Below are positions 61,864 through 64,000 of a stretch of 64,000 nt of DNA, piece by piece. The translations under genes were made by a program, and so were the position numbers. Under the pieces are notes generated by a model. The model had not been told where the DNA came from. It searched no databases and saw only the letters and a program-made list of their open reading frames with translations. The DNA lies in NCBI GenBank assembly GCA_029916745.1, contig JARXWK010000003.1:1-64000 (forward strand), written 5' to 3'. How positions within the stretch are numbered: position 1 is the stretch's first letter; the number at the start of each line of letters is the position of its first letter. The stretch comes from Dysgonomonadaceae bacterium PH5-43 (GTDB lineage: Bacteria > Bacteroidota > Bacteroidia > Bacteroidales > Azobacteroidaceae).

Positions 61864-63888
61864 ATGAATAACAAAAGATTTAATATTCCGGCTTACATAT
61901 ACTTTATTGTAGCTACTATCATAATAATTGCAGCATTTCCAAGAGAAGGAAAGTTTCGATATAGCTTTACCGAAGGTAAGCCTTGGCAATACGGATTACT
62001 AACGGCTCCTTTCGATTTTCCTATTTATAAGTCGCCCGATCAATTAAAAGCTGAGCAAGACAGTGTACTTAAAAACTTTTCGCCCTATTTCACTTGGGAT
62101 AAAAAGGTATACGACACAAACCTTAAAAGTTTTAAGGAGAACATTCTAACCCAAGAAAACATTAGTTATCGTAGATATATAGAGTCTGCTTTTCAGGAGA
62201 TTTATTCACGAGGCATTATCTCAAATGCAGATATTGAGTTTCTAAAAGAAAATAATTATCATATCCTTCGTGTTAGAGAAGATGATAATAAAACTACCCC
62301 CTACTCTGTTGATGATATTTTCACTCTAAAGTCGGCTTACTCGTACATAACCGAGAATGTACCCGAACACTTAGATGTAAATATACTTCGCTCAATGAAT
62401 CTCAACAACTATATCCAAGAGAATATAAAGTACAATGAGGAGCTTTCGGATATGGTTAAAGAAGATGATTTGCAAAAGATTTCGCCTTCTTCTGGAATGG
62501 TACAGAGTGAAGAAAAGATTGTAGACAGAGGTGAAATTATTAATACAACAACGTATAATATACTTAGGTCGTTACGACAAATTTACGACAAACAAGAAAA
62601 CCCTATTCAAAAACAAGTCGGACTTATTGGAGGCATTTCAATATTAGTTATCGGTTTTATGGCTTGTTATCTTTTATACTTAATTTCGTTCAGAAAGAAG
62701 ATTTACGAGAACAAGAAAGACGTTGTATTCTTACTATCTATGTTATTCTTATTTGTATTACTAACAGAAATAACCGTAAAATACAATTTGTTTAGTGTTT
62801 ATATTATTCCGTATGCTATAATACCTATAGTTATACGCACATTCTTTGAGTCGCGTACAGCTCAAACAACTCACTTTATAACTATACTTATATGTTCTTT
62901 AATGGTAGAGTTCCCTTTCGAGTTTATTCTTTTGCAATCGGTTACCTGCTTAGTAGCAATGTATGTTCTTAAAGATTTAACTCAACGCTCGGAGCTTATA
63001 AAATGTGCTTTATATATTTTGTTGGCTTACGTTGTTACTTACTTTGGCTATCAGTTGTTTCAAGAAGGAAATCTGGCTAAAACCAATTGGGCAATACTGT
63101 TATTCTTTACTATAAACTTTATATTCGTAATGTTTACCTACGCCTTTATTTATATTGTAGAGAAAATATTTGGCTATATATCTAATGTTACTTTAGTAGA
63201 ACTTTCAGACATAAACACCCCTGCACTTACTCTTTTATCCGAACGTTCGCCCGGAACTTTTCAGCATTCTTTACAAGTATCTATGTTAGGTACTGCTGCT
63301 GCTGTAAAAGTTGGTGCTAACCCTCAGTTGGTGCGCACAGGTGCTTTGTATCACGACTTAGGCAAAATAGAAAATCCAGGCTTTTTTACCGAAAACAAAA
63401 TTGGAGATGCTAATCCCCACGATAAGCTTTCGTTCGAACAAAGTGCAAGAATTATAACTAATCACGTTCCCGAAGGAGTAAAACAAGCTCACCACTTTGG
63501 ATTGCCACCTTCTATCATAAAGTTTATACTAACGCATCACGGTAAAGGCAAAGCTAAGTATTTCTACAACTCACAAAAAAACAAATATCCCAATACACCT
63601 ATCAACGAAGAAGCCTTTTCTTATTCTGGCATAAATCCAGATACTAAAGAAACAGCAATCTTAATGATGGCAGATTCGGTAGAAGCAGCCTCGCGTAGCT
63701 TAAAAGAATACACAGAAGAATCGATACGTAATTTAGTTAATAAGATTATAGACGGACAAATAGCTGATGGTTTATTACAAGATGCTCCTCTTACATTCAA
63801 AAACATCACTACTATAAAGAATGTATTTGTAGATAAACTTATAACAACTTACCACTCTCGGATTAGTTATCCTGAGCTTAAAGAGTAA
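61864..63888 (+). CDS. HDIG-domain membrane phosphodiesterase (PgpH/7TM-HD-like)
   Basis: 674 residues from the ATG at 61864; the upstream in-frame extension to 61705 runs through gltX and the promoter, so it was dropped. There is one N-terminal helix (about 9-26), a periplasmic 7TMR-HDED-like domain (about 30-255), then about seven helices (255-470) and a cytoplasmic HD domain. HD motifs: His497-Asp498 (GALYHDLGKIENPGFF), NPHDKLS, HHFGLP and LTHHGKGK. PgpH relatives degrade cyclic di-AMP, the likely role here. Confidence 0.9.
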   Translation: MNNKRFNIPAYIYFIVATIIIIAAFPREGKFRYSFTEGKPWQYGLLTAPFDFPIYKSPDQLKAEQDSVLKNFSPYFTWDKKVYDTNLKSFKENILTQENISYRRYIESAFQEIYSRGIISNADIEFLKENNYHILRVREDDNKTTPYSVDDIFTLKSAYSYITENVPEHLDVNILRSMNLNNYIQENIKYNEELSDMVKEDDLQKISPSSGMVQSEEKIVDRGEIINTTTYNILRSLRQIYDKQENPIQKQVGLIGGISILVIGFMACYLLYLISFRKKIYENKKDVVFLLSMLFLFVLLTEITVKYNLFSVYIIPYAIIPIVIRTFFESRTAQTTHFITILICSLMVEFPFEFILLQSVTCLVAMYVLKDLTQRSELIKCALYILLAYVVTYFGYQLFQEGNLAKTNWAILLFFTINFIFVMFTYAFIYIVEKIFGYISNVTLVELSDINTPALTLLSERSPGTFQHSLQVSMLGTAAAVKVGANPQLVRTGALYHDLGKIENPGFFTENKIGDANPHDKLSFEQSARIITNHVPEGVKQAHHFGLPPSIIKFILTHHGKGKAKYFYNSQKNKYPNTPINEEAFSYSGINPDTKETAILMMADSVEAASRSLKEYTEESIRNLVNKIIDGQIADGLLQDAPLTFKNITTIKNVFVDKLITTYHSRISYPELKE

Positions 63889-64000
63889 TCTCGCCCGCTA
63901 AAGATTTTTTAAGATGTTCTTTAACTTCTTCTCTCACTAAGCCGTGCCCGAAAAGAAACATAAGTTTGGTTACAGCCGCTTCGGTAGTCATATCATATCC
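63878..64000 (-). CDS. Asparaginase, C-terminal end (partial)
   Basis: The last 40 residues of a minus-strand gene that continues beyond the window: GYDMTTEAAVTKLMFLFGHG, then VREEVKEHLKKSLAGEITL and stop. The block DMTTEAAVTKL is typical of type I L-asparaginase C termini. It overlaps the convergent HDIG gene by 11 bases. Confidence 0.75.
   Translation of the reverse strand, partial: GYDMTTEAAVTKLMFLFGHGLVREEVKEHLKKSLAGEITL

Overview
The window is AT-rich DNA from a member of the Bacteroidetes, most likely the order Bacteroidales. The evidence is repeated TAnnTTTG promoter boxes (several with TTG or TTTG about 19-20 bases upstream), a lack of Shine-Dalgarno sequences, two secreted proteins with type IX secretion (T9SS) type C-terminal domains, and family-level resemblance of the housekeeping genes. 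Genus and species cannot be read from the sequence. Layout: (1) 1-14144 is a surface-polysaccharide locus. Ten tightly packed minus-strand genes (14144 down to 3284) encode five glycosyltransferases, an O-antigen polymerase-like protein, an MBOAT/SGNH O-acylation pair, a PIG-L deacetylase and an acetyltransferase-like protein. They converge on a pyruvyl-transferase gene and an FrhB-like gene whose 3' end was cut by a 1316-bp IS4-family insertion sequence; its 9-bp target duplication is still visible. (2) 14145-29600 is mostly core: a tricorn-like protease, a MATE transporter, a cytidylate-kinase-like protein, a pstSCAB-phoU-phoBR phosphate cluster, a metallophosphoesterase, prfB with its programmed frameshift, and a CAT-anticodon tRNA. 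The PstB, PstA and PhoU proteins have lost residues that are normally invariant. (3) 29600-45340 holds tamB, tsaD and a giant T9SS surface protein (about 3250 residues if intact) broken in two reading frames exactly at a (CA)7 dinucleotide run. (4) 45350-53835 is a second glycan locus for phosphate-linked decoration: an LpxL-like acyltransferase, two Stealth phosphotransferases, a GT92-like glycosyltransferase, two LicD proteins, a nucleotidyltransferase fused to a PLP-dependent aminotransferase/decarboxylase-fold enzyme, and an ornithine-cyclodeaminase-like protein, followed by ugd. No choline kinase or choline transporter lies within it, so the activated group may be made by the fusion enzyme. 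(5) 55336-64000 carries a secreted ricin-like/GEVED protein with a serine-type sulfatase, a DUF1016 (YhcG) nuclease-like gene, gltX, an HDIG membrane phosphodiesterase and the 3' end of an asparaginase gene. Noncoding DNA is unusually patterned. Two intergenic arrays (29645-29774 and 45349-45523) consist of tandem 22-23 bp units that each contain a GTTTCA/TGAAAC palindrome and share a similar internal order. Other spacers carry a looser series of CACTGAG-like cores about 22 bp apart. The strongest candidates for something undescribed are the LicD/Stealth/fusion-enzyme cassette, the motif-stripped PstB, the CA-repeat switch in the giant surface protein, and the palindromic arrays.
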